A DNA stretch of 64,000 nt from Planococcus donghaensis MPA1U2 (GTDB lineage Bacteria; Bacillota; Bacilli; Bacillales_A; Planococcaceae), in NCBI RefSeq assembly GCF_000189395.1, contig NZ_AEPB01000057.1, positions 1-64,000 of the forward strand, written 5' to 3'. Both the position numbers and the translations under genes were made by a program. Within the stretch, counting starts at the first letter, position 1; every line of letters begins with the position of its first letter. Positions 17,610 through 26,148 of this stretch are shown here, in pieces. The notes beneath the pieces are model-generated. The model had not been told where the DNA came from, made no database searches, and worked only from the letters and a program-made list of their open reading frames with translations.

Positions 17610-19079
17610 TCAATAATCCCACTTTACTGCTTTGAAATTTACCGATCCATTTGTTGCAAAAAAGCGAATTTCCTTACTTTCTGCAGAAGGGAAAATTCGG
17701 GAAGTAAATACGGCTTCTCCATCATTTACAAAGATCTCTACGGACGAAGAATCTACAAACAAGTGGAATTTTATTTTTTCTCCATCGAGTTGATATTTTC
17801 TTTCTGTGCCATACGCGATCGCTACTTCTTCACCGGACGCCGTACGATCTAGTATCACTTTCTCTTGCGTCGCATCGTATTGGATGACTGTTTTTTCTTC
17901 ACCACTTGCTCGGAATTCAACGCCATAAATCGCAGCGTCTTGCCGTTCAAATTCACAAACTAATTCATAAGCAGCACCAGAAAACTTATCATAGGTTTTC
18001 ACTTCATTTGTTATGAAGCCTGACACTTCTGCTTTTGTTTTACGAAGAGATTCGAGTTCTGGAATTGGTGTTTGGCGCAGCTTACCGTTTCGAACCGTTA
18101 ATTCTCTCGGAACTGTCAAACAGTGCGCCCATCCGTTCACGTCACTCGGATACTCTACTTCTGGTAACCCCATCCACCCGACTAAAATACGTCTACCGTT
18201 AGGATCTTCCATCGTTTGAGGTGCATAAAAATCAAATCCTCTATCAAGCTCCTCAAAATTTCCATGAGTCATTTCTTTCTTTTGTAAATCGATTTCTTCT
18301 CCTAGCACATACCCAGCTTGATATATGTTTTGGTAACGATCGCCTTCTGGTAGGACTCCTTGCGGTGATAAGATCAACACCCCTTGATCACCCAGTACAA
18401 AGTAATCTGGGCATTCCCACATAAATCCGAAATCGCCCAATTGGGTTTGGACTTCACCTTCAAACTTCCATTCAAATAAGTCAGGCGAACTTAATAACCC
18501 CACACATCCTGTTTGATCTGTTGTTTGCGCGCCAATCACAGCGTAAAATTGTTCTCCTTCTTTCCATACTTTAGGATCACGAAAATGCTCTGTATAGCCT
18601 TCAGGTACATGGTCAAAAACAGACTCGTTCAACTTTAAAATCGTGCCCTCGTTATCCATCACGGCGATGCATTGATGAGGGTGTCTATCTAACTTTTCAT
18701 CCCGCGTGTTACCTGTGTAAAACAAATACAGTTTTCCGTCATGCTCAATGGCACTACCTGAATAAACGCCGTGACTATCAAAATAACTGTTTGGTTCAAT
18801 CGCGATCCCGACATTTTCCCAGTTTACCAAGTCTTTTGACTTGGTATGGTACCAATATTTTAGTCCGTGAAACGGACCTAACGGATGCCATTGATAAAAC
18901 AAATGATATTCCCCCGCGTAAAAACAAAAGCCATTCGGATCATTTAACAAACCTGAAACCGGTTGAATATGGAAAGTTTGACGCCACGAACAATTATTGA
19001 CTCTTGAAACTAGCAAATCAATTTCTTGCTGGCTGACTTCTTCTATTCGGGTATATTTTTTTACTTTTTGTAATTTCAT
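17610..19079 (-). CDS. sacA: Sucrose-6-phosphate hydrolase (GH32)
   Basis: A 489-aa cytoplasmic beta-fructofuranosidase that splits sucrose-6-phosphate into glucose-6-phosphate and fructose. GH32 landmarks are the nucleophile D47 in LLNDPNG, the transition-state stabiliser in HFRDPKVW and the acid/base Glu in MWECPDYF. There is no signal peptide. Residues from about 350 form the beta-sandwich domain (KIKFHLFVDSSSVEIFVNDG). The ATG has AAAAGGAG 9 bp upstream. It is preceded by its own predicted promoter and a 30-bp palindromic operator, and followed by scrK. Confidence 0.96.
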   Translation of the reverse strand: MKLQKVKKYTRIEEVSQQEIDLLVSRVNNCSWRQTFHIQPVSGLLNDPNGFCFYAGEYHLFYQWHPLGPFHGLKYWYHTKSKDLVNWENVGIAIEPNSYFDSHGVYSGSAIEHDGKLYLFYTGNTRDEKLDRHPHQCIAVMDNEGTILKLNESVFDHVPEGYTEHFRDPKVWKEGEQFYAVIGAQTTDQTGCVGLLSSPDLFEWKFEGEVQTQLGDFGFMWECPDYFVLGDQGVLILSPQGVLPEGDRYQNIYQAGYVLGEEIDLQKKEMTHGNFEELDRGFDFYAPQTMEDPNGRRILVGWMGLPEVEYPSDVNGWAHCLTVPRELTVRNGKLRQTPIPELESLRKTKAEVSGFITNEVKTYDKFSGAAYELVCEFERQDAAIYGVEFRASGEEKTVIQYDATQEKVILDRTASGEEVAIAYGTERKYQLDGEKIKFHLFVDSSSVEIFVNDGEAVFTSRIFPSAESKEIRFFATNGSVNFKAVKWDY

Positions 19080-19147
19080 TTTGGTAAGCTCCTTTTAGCA
19101 ACACCATTCCGATTTACTAAAAATTTTTAGTATAAATTGATAAAGAC

Positions 19148-19177
19148 CCCTCTTGCGGAACCGGTTCCGCAAGAGGG
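19148..19177. promoter_or_regulatory. 30-bp perfect palindrome between scrA and sacA (operator and/or hairpin)
   Basis: The centre is TTGCGGAACCGGTTCCGCAA, extended by CCCTC/GAGGG on each side to 30 bp of perfect symmetry. The core GGAACCGGTTCC is the same as the operators in front of scrA, so it should bind the LacI-type sucrose regulator. It lies downstream of the sacA promoter's -10 box. As RNA it could form a stable loop-less hairpin, but the T-run after it is weak. Confidence 0.85.
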
Positions 19178-19195
19178 CGTAAAACATTCCTTGCT

Positions 19196-19224
19196 ATAAT
19201 ACTAGTTTACGCTATTTAAACCAA
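19196..19224 (-). promoter_or_regulatory. Predicted promoter of sacA-scrK
   Basis: On the minus strand TTGGTT (19219-19224), a 17-bp spacer and TATTAT (19196-19201, 5 of 6) form a sigma-A-like promoter. The palindrome at 19148-19177 is just downstream, where a bound repressor would block the polymerase. Confidence 0.5.
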
Positions 19225-19248
19225 CATTAACTGCTCTAAGTCTTGAGA

Positions 19249-21069
19249 TTAAACCGATACACTCAATAACACATCATTTTTTTCGACAACTTTATTGTCT
19301 GTTTGAATGATTTCTTTGTAAAGACTTGAGTTGGTAATAATGACTGGCGTTGTAAGATCGTAGCCTTCTTCTTTGATTTTTTCCAAATCAAACGTTACCA
19401 GTTCATCTCCTTGTTTGACTCTGTCTCCTTGTTTAACTTTCGCTTCGAAATATTTCCCTTGTAATTCTACCGTATTCAACCCAATGTGGATTAACATCTC
19501 TACGCCCGTATCGGAAGTAATGCCAATTGCATGACGCGTTGGAAAAAGAGCGGTAACGACGCCGTTTACTGGCGAAAATGCTGCGCCAATTGTCGGTTCA
19601 ATCGCGATTCCTTTGCCCATTGTTTCAGTTGAGAACACAGGATCATTTACTTCGCTCAAAGCTTTTACTTTGCCAGTTAATGGACTTACGATATTTTGTC
19701 CTTCGATAAGCAACTCACCCGATTCGATCGTTTTGGCTTCTTTGCTTTCATATCCTAATAACAACACTGCTAGTGCCGTACCTAAGATCGAAAAAGCAAT
19801 AACAATCACATAGCCAATGACCGGTAGAAATGTTGGGATTGTAAAAACGCCACCAGCTAATTGTGTAGCTTCGACTCCTAGCCCTCCAGCAAGTGCACTC
19901 GCCAGTCCGCCCATGATAACAGCGATAACGAATACGCGCTTATAGCGGAAAAATAGACCGTATATAACCGGTTCTGTAATTCCGGATAGCACACTCGGGA
20001 TTAAAGCAGCACCCGCAATCGCTTTTAGGTTTTTGTCTTTTGTTTTTAAGAAGACGCCTAGTGCTGCTCCACCTGCAACCCAAACCGTTCCCATAACAAT
20101 TCCTAATAGCGCATCACTGCCGGTAGTTGTAATATTCGATAGCATCAGTGGGATAATTGCCCAGTGAAGCCCTAAAATTACGATAAATACCCAACCCGCT
20201 CCGAGTAAAAGTCCTGTTAAAATAGCACTCTTATCTAAAACAAAAACGGTAGCTTGTAAAATCGCATCTCCTACATAAATACCGAAAGGTCCAAAAATCA
20301 ACACTGTTAATGGCACCATCACGAGTAAAGATACCATCGGAATAATAATCATGTGTAACTGAACGTGAAATGCTTTTTTAAGAACTCTTTCTAATAGTGA
20401 ATAAATACTAACAGCAACAAACACAGGAAGTACAGTTGAGGAATAATTGATCAATACTACTGGTATGCCAACAAACGAACTAATATCTCCTGCTTCCGAT
20501 AAACTCGTAAAGTTTGGCTCTAGTAAAGCAGCTGCTATAACGGCTGAAATGTACGGACTCACACGAAGCTTTAAAGCCAATGTTACCGCTATCAAAATTG
20601 GTAAAAAGTAAAATACGGCATTCGCAGCAGCAGATAAAATAGAATACGTTCCACTTTCAGCTGACAACCAGTCCAGCATAACCAGAACAATTATAAGCGC
20701 TTTCAATAAACCAGAACCACAGATGACAGGGATTAACGGCGTAAAAGTGCCTGATATCGTATTAAAAATTCTTGAAGACAACCGGCCTTTTTCTTTTGTC
20801 TCTTCCGTAGCATCTGAATCCGCTCCGAAATTACCGATTTTCATAATTTCACTAAACACGCTTGAAACTTGCGGGCCGATGACAACTTGATATTGTCCGC
20901 CACTTTCAACAACTTTTAAAATCGCCAGTTTTTCCAATTCTTTTTTATCGGCTTTTTTGTTGTCTTTTAAATTGAACCTTAACCGAGTCGCACAATGTGC
21001 AACGCTTGATACATTTTCTTTTCCCCCAACCAAACGAATAATGTCTTCCGCCAACTTTTTATAACTCAT
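19249..21069 (-). CDS. scrA: Sucrose-type PTS transporter, EIIBCA fusion
   Basis: A 606-aa three-domain PTS permease of the beta-glucoside/sucrose family that imports and phosphorylates sucrose. EIIB is at 1-90 with the phosphocysteine C26 (HCATRLRF), EIIC at about 105-440 with some ten membrane segments, and EIIA at about 465-606 with H513 and the phospho-acceptor H528 (EMLIHIGLNTVEL), 15 residues apart as in EIIA-Glc. Start: the ATG at 21069 (MSYKKLAEDI) follows AGGAGAG; the longer frame at 21120 would translate through an operator and is rejected. The sucrose assignment comes from sacA and scrK downstream. Confidence 0.95.
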   Translation of the reverse strand: MSYKKLAEDIIRLVGGKENVSSVAHCATRLRFNLKDNKKADKKELEKLAILKVVESGGQYQVVIGPQVSSVFSEIMKIGNFGADSDATEETKEKGRLSSRIFNTISGTFTPLIPVICGSGLLKALIIVLVMLDWLSAESGTYSILSAAANAVFYFLPILIAVTLALKLRVSPYISAVIAAALLEPNFTSLSEAGDISSFVGIPVVLINYSSTVLPVFVAVSIYSLLERVLKKAFHVQLHMIIIPMVSLLVMVPLTVLIFGPFGIYVGDAILQATVFVLDKSAILTGLLLGAGWVFIVILGLHWAIIPLMLSNITTTGSDALLGIVMGTVWVAGGAALGVFLKTKDKNLKAIAGAALIPSVLSGITEPVIYGLFFRYKRVFVIAVIMGGLASALAGGLGVEATQLAGGVFTIPTFLPVIGYVIVIAFSILGTALAVLLLGYESKEAKTIESGELLIEGQNIVSPLTGKVKALSEVNDPVFSTETMGKGIAIEPTIGAAFSPVNGVVTALFPTRHAIGITSDTGVEMLIHIGLNTVELQGKYFEAKVKQGDRVKQGDELVTFDLEKIKEEGYDLTTPVIITNSSLYKEIIQTDNKVVEKNDVLLSVSV

Positions 21070-21100
21070 TTCCCCATCTCTCCTCTTCGATTCAGTTTTT

Positions 21101-21114
21101 TGGAACCGGTTCCA
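21101..21114. promoter_or_regulatory. Sucrose operator 1
   Basis: TGGAACCGGTTCCA is a perfect 14-bp palindrome with central CG between the scrA promoter and its ribosome binding site. Confidence 0.85.
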
Positions 21115-21123
21115 TTTCAAGCT

Positions 21124-21153
21124 ATTATAAAACCGGTTCCATTTTTATTCCAA
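21124..21153 (-). promoter_or_regulatory. Predicted promoter of scrA
   Basis: On the minus strand TTGGAA (21148-21153, 4 of 6), an 18-bp spacer and a perfect TATAAT (21124-21129). Operator 2 fills the spacer, so repressor and polymerase would exclude each other. Confidence 0.75.
21128..21141. promoter_or_regulatory. Sucrose operator 2 (within the promoter spacer)
   Basis: AAAACCGGTTCCAT-type half-conserved palindrome centred at 21134/21135, 27 bp from operator 1. It sits between the -35 and -10 boxes of the scrA promoter. Confidence 0.75.
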
Positions 21154-21167
21154 TAAAACCGATTCCA
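21154..21167. promoter_or_regulatory. Sucrose operator 3
   Basis: TAAAACCGATTCCA matches the other two operators with one central change and is centred 26 bp from operator 2, just upstream of the -35 box. Confidence 0.65.
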
Positions 21168-21180
21168 TTCACTGATTATA

Positions 21181-22170
21181 TTACCGCTTTAATTTATTGT
21201 CAACGCTTTCTCGCTCAATTATCTGATAATCAGACAATTGAGAGCGTGGAATTTCGCCGCCGTTCAATAAGGCCACTAAACTAGTAGCTGCCATTCTCCC
21301 TACTTTTTCATAATGAAACTTAACTGTTGTTAAGCCAGGATGGATAATTCCAGTTACATCATACCCGCCAAATCCGGCAATTGATAAACTAGACGGAACG
21401 TCAATCTCTTTTAAATGGGCTGCTTTTAACGCCCCTAAAGCAATATTATCTGTAGCACATACGATAATAGAAGGATCAAAACTCTCAATGATGGAAGATG
21501 TCACTTCAACCGCATTTTCCATTTTAAAACTGGTTTCATAATAATTCACTTCACAACTATCGTCTTCACTAATAGCTCTTTTAAACCCTTCTTTTCTTCG
21601 TACGCCTACAGCAATATCTTTTTCAGTCACACCTAAATAAGCAATTTTTCGATGACCATTTTTCAACACGTATTTCCCTAAATCATAGCCGGCCGAATCA
21701 TCGTCATGGATTAAACTGTACAGTTGATCGTGTTGTTGGCCGACTAGAATCACGGGTAAATTTGTTTCTTCAAATGCTTTTAAGTGTGCCTCTGAAATTT
21801 GAGTGGCCAGTAAAATAATCCCGGCAACTTTTTGGTTGTACAAACTATAAATACTTTCAATTTCCCGTACCAAATCTTGACTGGTATTCGCAATCAACAT
21901 TTGATAATTCAAATCTCTTAGTTGCTCGTCAATCCCCATCAAAACTTGAGAAGAAGCAAACGAATCGAGGCGTGGCACAATCGTTCCAATAATGTTTGGT
22001 TTTTTGGCTTTTAAACTTTGGGCAAAGTTATTGGGCGTATATCCTGTTTCATGTATAATTCGCTCGATTTTTCTTTTGGTGGCCACGCTAATCGAACCGC
22101 CATTAAGATACCGCGACACGGTGCTTTTTGCTACACCCGCTAATTGAGCTATATCCGCAATTGTTTTCAT
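21181..22170 (-). CDS. LacI-family regulator of the sucrose genes
   Basis: A 329-aa LacI/GalR protein: helix-turn-helix at 3-24 (TIADIAQLAGVAKSTVSRYL), hinge around 47-56, then a two-lobed ligand-binding domain. Start: the ATG at 22170 follows GGAG and begins exactly at the conserved MKTIADIA; the longer frame adds 16 residues without family support. The stop codon is 14 bp from operator 3. GGAACCGGTTCC sites at scrA and upstream of sacA make it the probable sucrose repressor (ScrR/SacR role, by context). The inducer is probably sucrose-6-phosphate or fructose. Confidence 0.92.
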   Translation of the reverse strand: MKTIADIAQLAGVAKSTVSRYLNGGSISVATKRKIERIIHETGYTPNNFAQSLKAKKPNIIGTIVPRLDSFASSQVLMGIDEQLRDLNYQMLIANTSQDLVREIESIYSLYNQKVAGIILLATQISEAHLKAFEETNLPVILVGQQHDQLYSLIHDDDSAGYDLGKYVLKNGHRKIAYLGVTEKDIAVGVRRKEGFKRAISEDDSCEVNYYETSFKMENAVEVTSSIIESFDPSIIVCATDNIALGALKAAHLKEIDVPSSLSIAGFGGYDVTGIIHPGLTTVKFHYEKVGRMAATSLVALLNGGEIPRSQLSDYQIIERESVDNKLKR

Positions 22171-22450
22171 GATTCCAACTCCAAAAGAAGTAAAATTTGT
22201 ACCTTTAGTATATACCAAAATAACATGAAACCAGAAAGAAAGGTAGAAAGCATTAATGCTCGCTACCTAATCCCTCCTGTTTCGGATCCACATAAATTAT
22301 AGAATTGTATCCATAAAATCTTTGCATCAAAAGTTAGTTTCACAAGTAGCTGCACGTGAGAAGCAAAAAAATGTGTTGCTGTTCATAAGAACTTGGGTGA
22401 TATACTGAACAATAGGAGAAAAATTACAGAAAGGAGCTGATGGATAAAAA

Positions 22451-23497
22451 ATGCGTTCTTTTCACTTTAATGGCAGTCGAATTGTCAAAACTGGGATTGC
22501 TATCTTTTTAACCGCCGTCATTTGTGAATGGTTTGGTTGGCCACCTGTATTTGCGGTAATCACCGCAATCGTGACGATCGAACCTACAGTTAGCGACTCG
22601 ATTAAAAAGGGACTCGTTCGGTTCCCAGCATCCGCGATTGGCTCTGCATTCGCTGTCCTCTTTATCACACTTTTCGGGAACTCCCCGATTACCTATACAC
22701 TCGCTGCAGTAGCAACGATTTTAGCTTGTTACCGACTCAATTTGCATGCCGGTTTACTGGTTGCCACATTAACATCTGTCGCAATGGTCGAAGTGATTCA
22801 TGAACATATTTTGATCTCTTTCTTTATTCGCTTAGGGACGACGACCATTGGACTGTTAGTGTCTACCGCTGTCAATATGCTCGTGTTTCCGCCCAACTAT
22901 CGAAAAAATATTTTGAAGAGCATTCAACGCATTGGGGAACGCGCAGGCAATATGTTGGAAGAGACATTTCAAACCATCCTTTTTGACAGTGACGCGAACC
23001 GTCAAAAAGAGCAGTTGATCGTAAAAGAACTGATTACTGAAATTCGAAAAACCGAGAAACTAATCCATTTTCAGCGCGACGAATCCAGTTTGTATCCGTG
23101 GGTTCGCGAGCGAGAAGCCGAGCTTCAAATGGCAGAAAAGCAATTGCTCTTTTTACATAACTTAGAATTCCATTTAGATGCTTTGCTTTATATCCCGCTG
23201 CACAATTTGTCGTGGACCACTGCCGAGCGAAAAGTTGTTATGCACGCCGTAACTGAACTTGCGAACGACTTGAAACACTCAATCGACTACGATCACGAAA
23301 AGCATCAATGCCAATTAAAAAATATTACCGATCTTTTTTGGGACAACAGCAAAGGTATCACAGCAAGCGATGCTAGACGCCCTACTGAATTCCCACCCGA
23401 ATTTACGATTCTTTACGAACTGATCACGATTTATGATTTAGTGGATAAGTTTTTTGATCCGGGGAGTGTGCAGGCTGCACGAGAGACAGAGAAATAA
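22451..23497 (+). CDS. Aromatic-acid exporter family protein (YqjA/FUSC-like)
   Basis: A 348-aa membrane protein with an N-terminal bundle of about six helices (residues 10-155; FGWPPVFAVITAIVTIEPTV is the family core) and a cytoplasmic helical C-terminal domain from about 160 with coiled-coil character. This matches the ArAE_1/DUF939 proteins such as B. subtilis YqjA, proposed to export aromatic acids or amphipathic stress compounds. It is transcribed alone, divergent from the sucrose regulator. AAAGGAG lies about 14 bp before the ATG, a longer spacing than usual. Confidence 0.85.
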   Translation: MRSFHFNGSRIVKTGIAIFLTAVICEWFGWPPVFAVITAIVTIEPTVSDSIKKGLVRFPASAIGSAFAVLFITLFGNSPITYTLAAVATILACYRLNLHAGLLVATLTSVAMVEVIHEHILISFFIRLGTTTIGLLVSTAVNMLVFPPNYRKNILKSIQRIGERAGNMLEETFQTILFDSDANRQKEQLIVKELITEIRKTEKLIHFQRDESSLYPWVREREAELQMAEKQLLFLHNLEFHLDALLYIPLHNLSWTTAERKVVMHAVTELANDLKHSIDYDHEKHQCQLKNITDLFWDNSKGITASDARRPTEFPPEFTILYELITIYDLVDKFFDPGSVQAARETEK

Positions 23498-23511
23498 TTG
23501 CAAAATAAATA

Positions 23512-23553
23512 GGAGCAGCGCCAGGGAAATAACTGGCACTGCTCCTTTCTTGT
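23512..23553. terminator. Terminator between convergent genes
   Basis: A 13-bp stem GGAGCAGCGCCAG / CTGGCACTGCTCC (one mismatch) with an 8-nt loop, followed by a T-rich run on the plus strand; it can serve both the exporter and the LVIVD gene. Confidence 0.85.
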
Positions 23554-23578
23554 TTATCTTTTCTGCTTTATTGATCAT

Positions 23579-24967
23579 TTACTGTTTGGCGTTATTTTTT
23601 ACAAGCACTTTCAAACCTTGCGCCATATCGGAAGCCAGCACGTAATTGCGGTCCACGAACACACCCCAAACATCTGCTTGGTCAGGCGCGTATTGGCCGA
23701 TTTGTTTCGGATTAGCCGGGTCGGTGATATCCACTGCGTAAACTCCACCTGCATAATGACTTAAGTAAAGCGTGTTGCCGTGTACTTTCGGATCGTGCAC
23801 TGTATTGGCAAATGTCGGGCCATCTTCAACTTTTTCGGTCAAGTCCGTTTTAAACTCACTCAATAACACGGGATTTGCTTTATCCTTGATATCAAAAATT
23901 CGCGTATAGCCATAAGATTCCTCGTACCCAGGACGCACAGGCGAAGAAACTTCCCGAGTTTCAATCAGCACATTGCCGCCTTTGGCTAAAGCCGCTGAAT
24001 GGGCTGATCCCTGCTGATTGGATGCATAGTCTGTGCTACTCAAATAGACCGGATTTTCCGGGTCTGTAATATCAAAAATGATCGTGCCGAGGTCCCACAT
24101 GGAGACATAAGCGTATTGCGCATTATTGTCGGTGATGACACTGTGATTGAACACAGGACGAGTTTTGCCATCCGGCGAGTTCCAGTGGTAGCCATTAAAG
24201 TCGGCTGGTACTTCGTCCAGAATCCGCGGATCAAATTCCCAAAGTGTTTCCGGCTCTGCCGGATTGGACACATCGACAATCGTAAAGTCTTTGTGTTCGC
24301 CGTGGCTATAATAATCAGCGTATGGATTAGAAGCCAGCACAAGAGCTTTGTTTCCTTGCATCGTCAAAGTAAGCTCATGGGTACCGCGCGTGTTTTCATA
24401 AGTTTCCCAGTAGCCTAGCTTTTTGGGATTAGTCGGATCGGTCACATCATATAGCAGGAATCCGCCCGACGTATCTTTCGCATTACGATTCAGCTGTTGG
24501 ACACTCACGACGGCCAGGTCTCCTTTAAAGTCAGGAGTATTAATACTTTTAACAATGACTTTTTCCTGCCATGTATTTTCTACGTCGTCGTTTGCAAAGA
24601 CCGCAACTTCCACCGGATTGGCAGGATCTTTCAAATCAAAAACTCGCACACCTCCATTGCCCCCATTGGCCGTATGCGTGCCCACATAGGCATAGCCTTT
24701 ATGAGCGAAGACATCAGCTGTGTTGTTCTGCACCCCATCAATTTCTTTTAACTGTGCTGCGCCAGCTTCTTTCAGGAACGAAAGATTCTTAGATCCTTCT
24801 ACCTTTGCATCACTCAGATTTGCAATTTCTTCATTGGAAAATACTTCATGTTCTCCTTTTGATACGCCTGAACTATCGAGTTCATCGTGCGCAAAAGCGG
24901 TAGGTACCGCTGATAGTACTAGTACAGAAGCAAGCATTACATGGGTAAACGACTTTTTAATCACCAA
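23579..24967 (-). CDS. Secreted LVIVD-repeat beta-propeller protein
   Basis: A 462-aa protein with a Sec signal peptide (positively charged start, hydrophobic core, AFA cleavage before HDELDSS near residue 26). The rest is made of repeated units of the type VFDLKDPANPVEV, LYDVTDPTNPKKLG, IVDVSNPAEPETLW, IFDITDPENPVYLS, IFDIKDKANPVLLS and AVDITDPANPKQIG, the LVIVD repeat pattern of extracellular beta-propellers. At least six repeats are visible. It starts at TTG (24967) or the adjacent GTG, 7-10 bp after AAAGGAGG. The role is unknown; relatives are surface or exported proteins, sometimes linked to calcium or adhesion. Confidence 0.9.
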   Translation of the reverse strand: MVIKKSFTHVMLASVLVLSAVPTAFAHDELDSSGVSKGEHEVFSNEEIANLSDAKVEGSKNLSFLKEAGAAQLKEIDGVQNNTADVFAHKGYAYVGTHTANGGNGGVRVFDLKDPANPVEVAVFANDDVENTWQEKVIVKSINTPDFKGDLAVVSVQQLNRNAKDTSGGFLLYDVTDPTNPKKLGYWETYENTRGTHELTLTMQGNKALVLASNPYADYYSHGEHKDFTIVDVSNPAEPETLWEFDPRILDEVPADFNGYHWNSPDGKTRPVFNHSVITDNNAQYAYVSMWDLGTIIFDITDPENPVYLSSTDYASNQQGSAHSAALAKGGNVLIETREVSSPVRPGYEESYGYTRIFDIKDKANPVLLSEFKTDLTEKVEDGPTFANTVHDPKVHGNTLYLSHYAGGVYAVDITDPANPKQIGQYAPDQADVWGVFVDRNYVLASDMAQGLKVLVKNNAKQ

Positions 24968-25312
24968 TATATTTCCTCCTTTTGAAAAATTAATCTTATT
25001 TCTACTTTATTCTATTAAATGGAAATCATTAAAACAACTACGGAACACGAAATAGTTTGAATATTTATAAAAATAAATCAAATGATACAGTTTCTATAAG
25101 GACTACTGAACTACCATTCAATTTTGTATTGGTCCATTGGTTGGCATATACATTGCATTTCACAAGGGACGGTAAAATTCACGAAACACTTTCAGATGCA
25201 CAGCCTATTGAATTGAAGTAACTAACAACGAATTAGTAGAATTAAAAAATTCCCTCTACATAAAAAAGCCGCATATCAAAATGCGACTTTTTTATGTAGA
25301 GCTGTCCCTATA
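24968..25312. other. 345-bp gap: terminator plus a possible gene remnant
   Basis: The plus-strand frame 25126-25221 reads LVHWLAYTLHFTRDGKIHET and then a short tail to a TAA. It is protein-like but has no start codon, so it may be the 3' end of a lost gene. The right end is the terminator at 25254-25301. Nothing else is apparent. Confidence 0.3.
25254..25301. terminator. Terminator after the phosphatase gene
   Basis: A long near-perfect stem CTCTACATAAAAAAG-C-CGCAT / ATGCG-A-CTTTTTTATGTAGAG with a 6-nt loop. It lies 11 bp after the stop codon at 25313. Confidence 0.85.
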
Positions 25313-25987
25313 TTAGCTTTTCCTCACACTATAAAGCTTCTTACTCGGCAGTTCCAAACAATTTAACTGTCCCCCGTAAACCGCGCCACCATCAATTCCG
25401 ATAATCTGATTGTCACCGAAATAAACATCGTAATTTTCTGTCCCTCGAAGTACAAACGTTGGTGTATGGCCAAAGATTACTGTCTTATTGCCCGAATACC
25501 CTGTATGAAATTCTTGGCGAATCCATAGTAAGAGATACGGGTCCGTCTCGTGAGGCGAGACACCCGGTTGAACCCCAGCATGCACAAAAATATAATCATC
25601 CGTTTCATGGTAGTAATCCATTTCCTTAATAAACTCCACGTGCCCGCCAAAAATTCCGTTCACTGGTAGTGTTGTATTTTGTATGGAAGGATCATAGCTA
25701 TGCAATGTAGCCAGTCCTCCGTTTCGCACCCAATTTTCTTTCGCACAAGGTTTCTCCGCTGCGGCTTCTAGCATCATTTGGTCGTGATTTCCCCGCAAGA
25801 TAATAGCTCCCTGCCTTTTCAATTCGATAACGCGCTCCAACACTTCTTTTGAGTCCGGTCCTCGGTCCACATAATCCCCTAGTAAAATTAGCTGATCTAC
25901 AGCGGCATCGTACTCTATCCTCTCTAATAACTCATTAAACAATTCGAGTTCTCCATGAATATCGCTAATGGCTAGTAGTCTTTTCAC
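25313..25987 (-). CDS. Metallophosphoesterase, PrpE/serine-threonine phosphatase-like
   Basis: A 224-aa PPP-type phosphatase with the three metal/active-site blocks in order: SDIHGE (near 8), GDYVDRGPDS (near 40) and RGNHDQMM (near 72), then VFVHAGV and the late GHTP. The size fits bacterial lambda/PrpE-type protein or dinucleotide phosphatases. Start: the GTG at 25987 lies 8 bp after AAGGGG; the upstream GTG overlaps that site. It is a single gene with its own terminator. Substrate (phosphoprotein or diadenosine tetraphosphate) cannot be told. Confidence 0.92.
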   Translation of the reverse strand: MKRLLAISDIHGELELFNELLERIEYDAAVDQLILLGDYVDRGPDSKEVLERVIELKRQGAIILRGNHDQMMLEAAAEKPCAKENWVRNGGLATLHSYDPSIQNTTLPVNGIFGGHVEFIKEMDYYHETDDYIFVHAGVQPGVSPHETDPYLLLWIRQEFHTGYSGNKTVIFGHTPTFVLRGTENYDVYFGDNQIIGIDGGAVYGGQLNCLELPSKKLYSVRKS

Positions 25988-26063
25988 GAGACTCACCCCT
26001 TCGCTGTTGAGTTTTTAGGCGAAACTAGTTGGTTGATTGGTTAATGCATCGCTCTTTGTGTTT

Positions 26064-26089
26064 AAAAAAGACTCATTCCATTGAATGAG
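26064..26089 (-). terminator. Terminator after the aldo/keto reductase gene
   Basis: CTCATTC-CATT-GAATGAG hairpin followed on the minus strand by a six-T run. It lies about 60 bp after the stop at 26149. Confidence 0.75.
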
Positions 26090-26148
26090 CCTAGATTTTA
26101 TCATCAAGATTTCCAAAATCATCGAGCAGTTGTTCTTAACCCAATCTC

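Noticed and set aside
21070..21120. Longer scrA frame starting MKWNRFQKTESK
   Set aside because: Its first codons lie over the operator TGGAACCGGTTCCA and there is no ribosome binding site; the ATG at 21069 has both site and conserved N-terminus.
25126..25221. Possible gene fragment ending DAQPIELK
   Set aside because: Only about 31 codons without a start, and no matching family could be named; kept only as a note in the gap entry.
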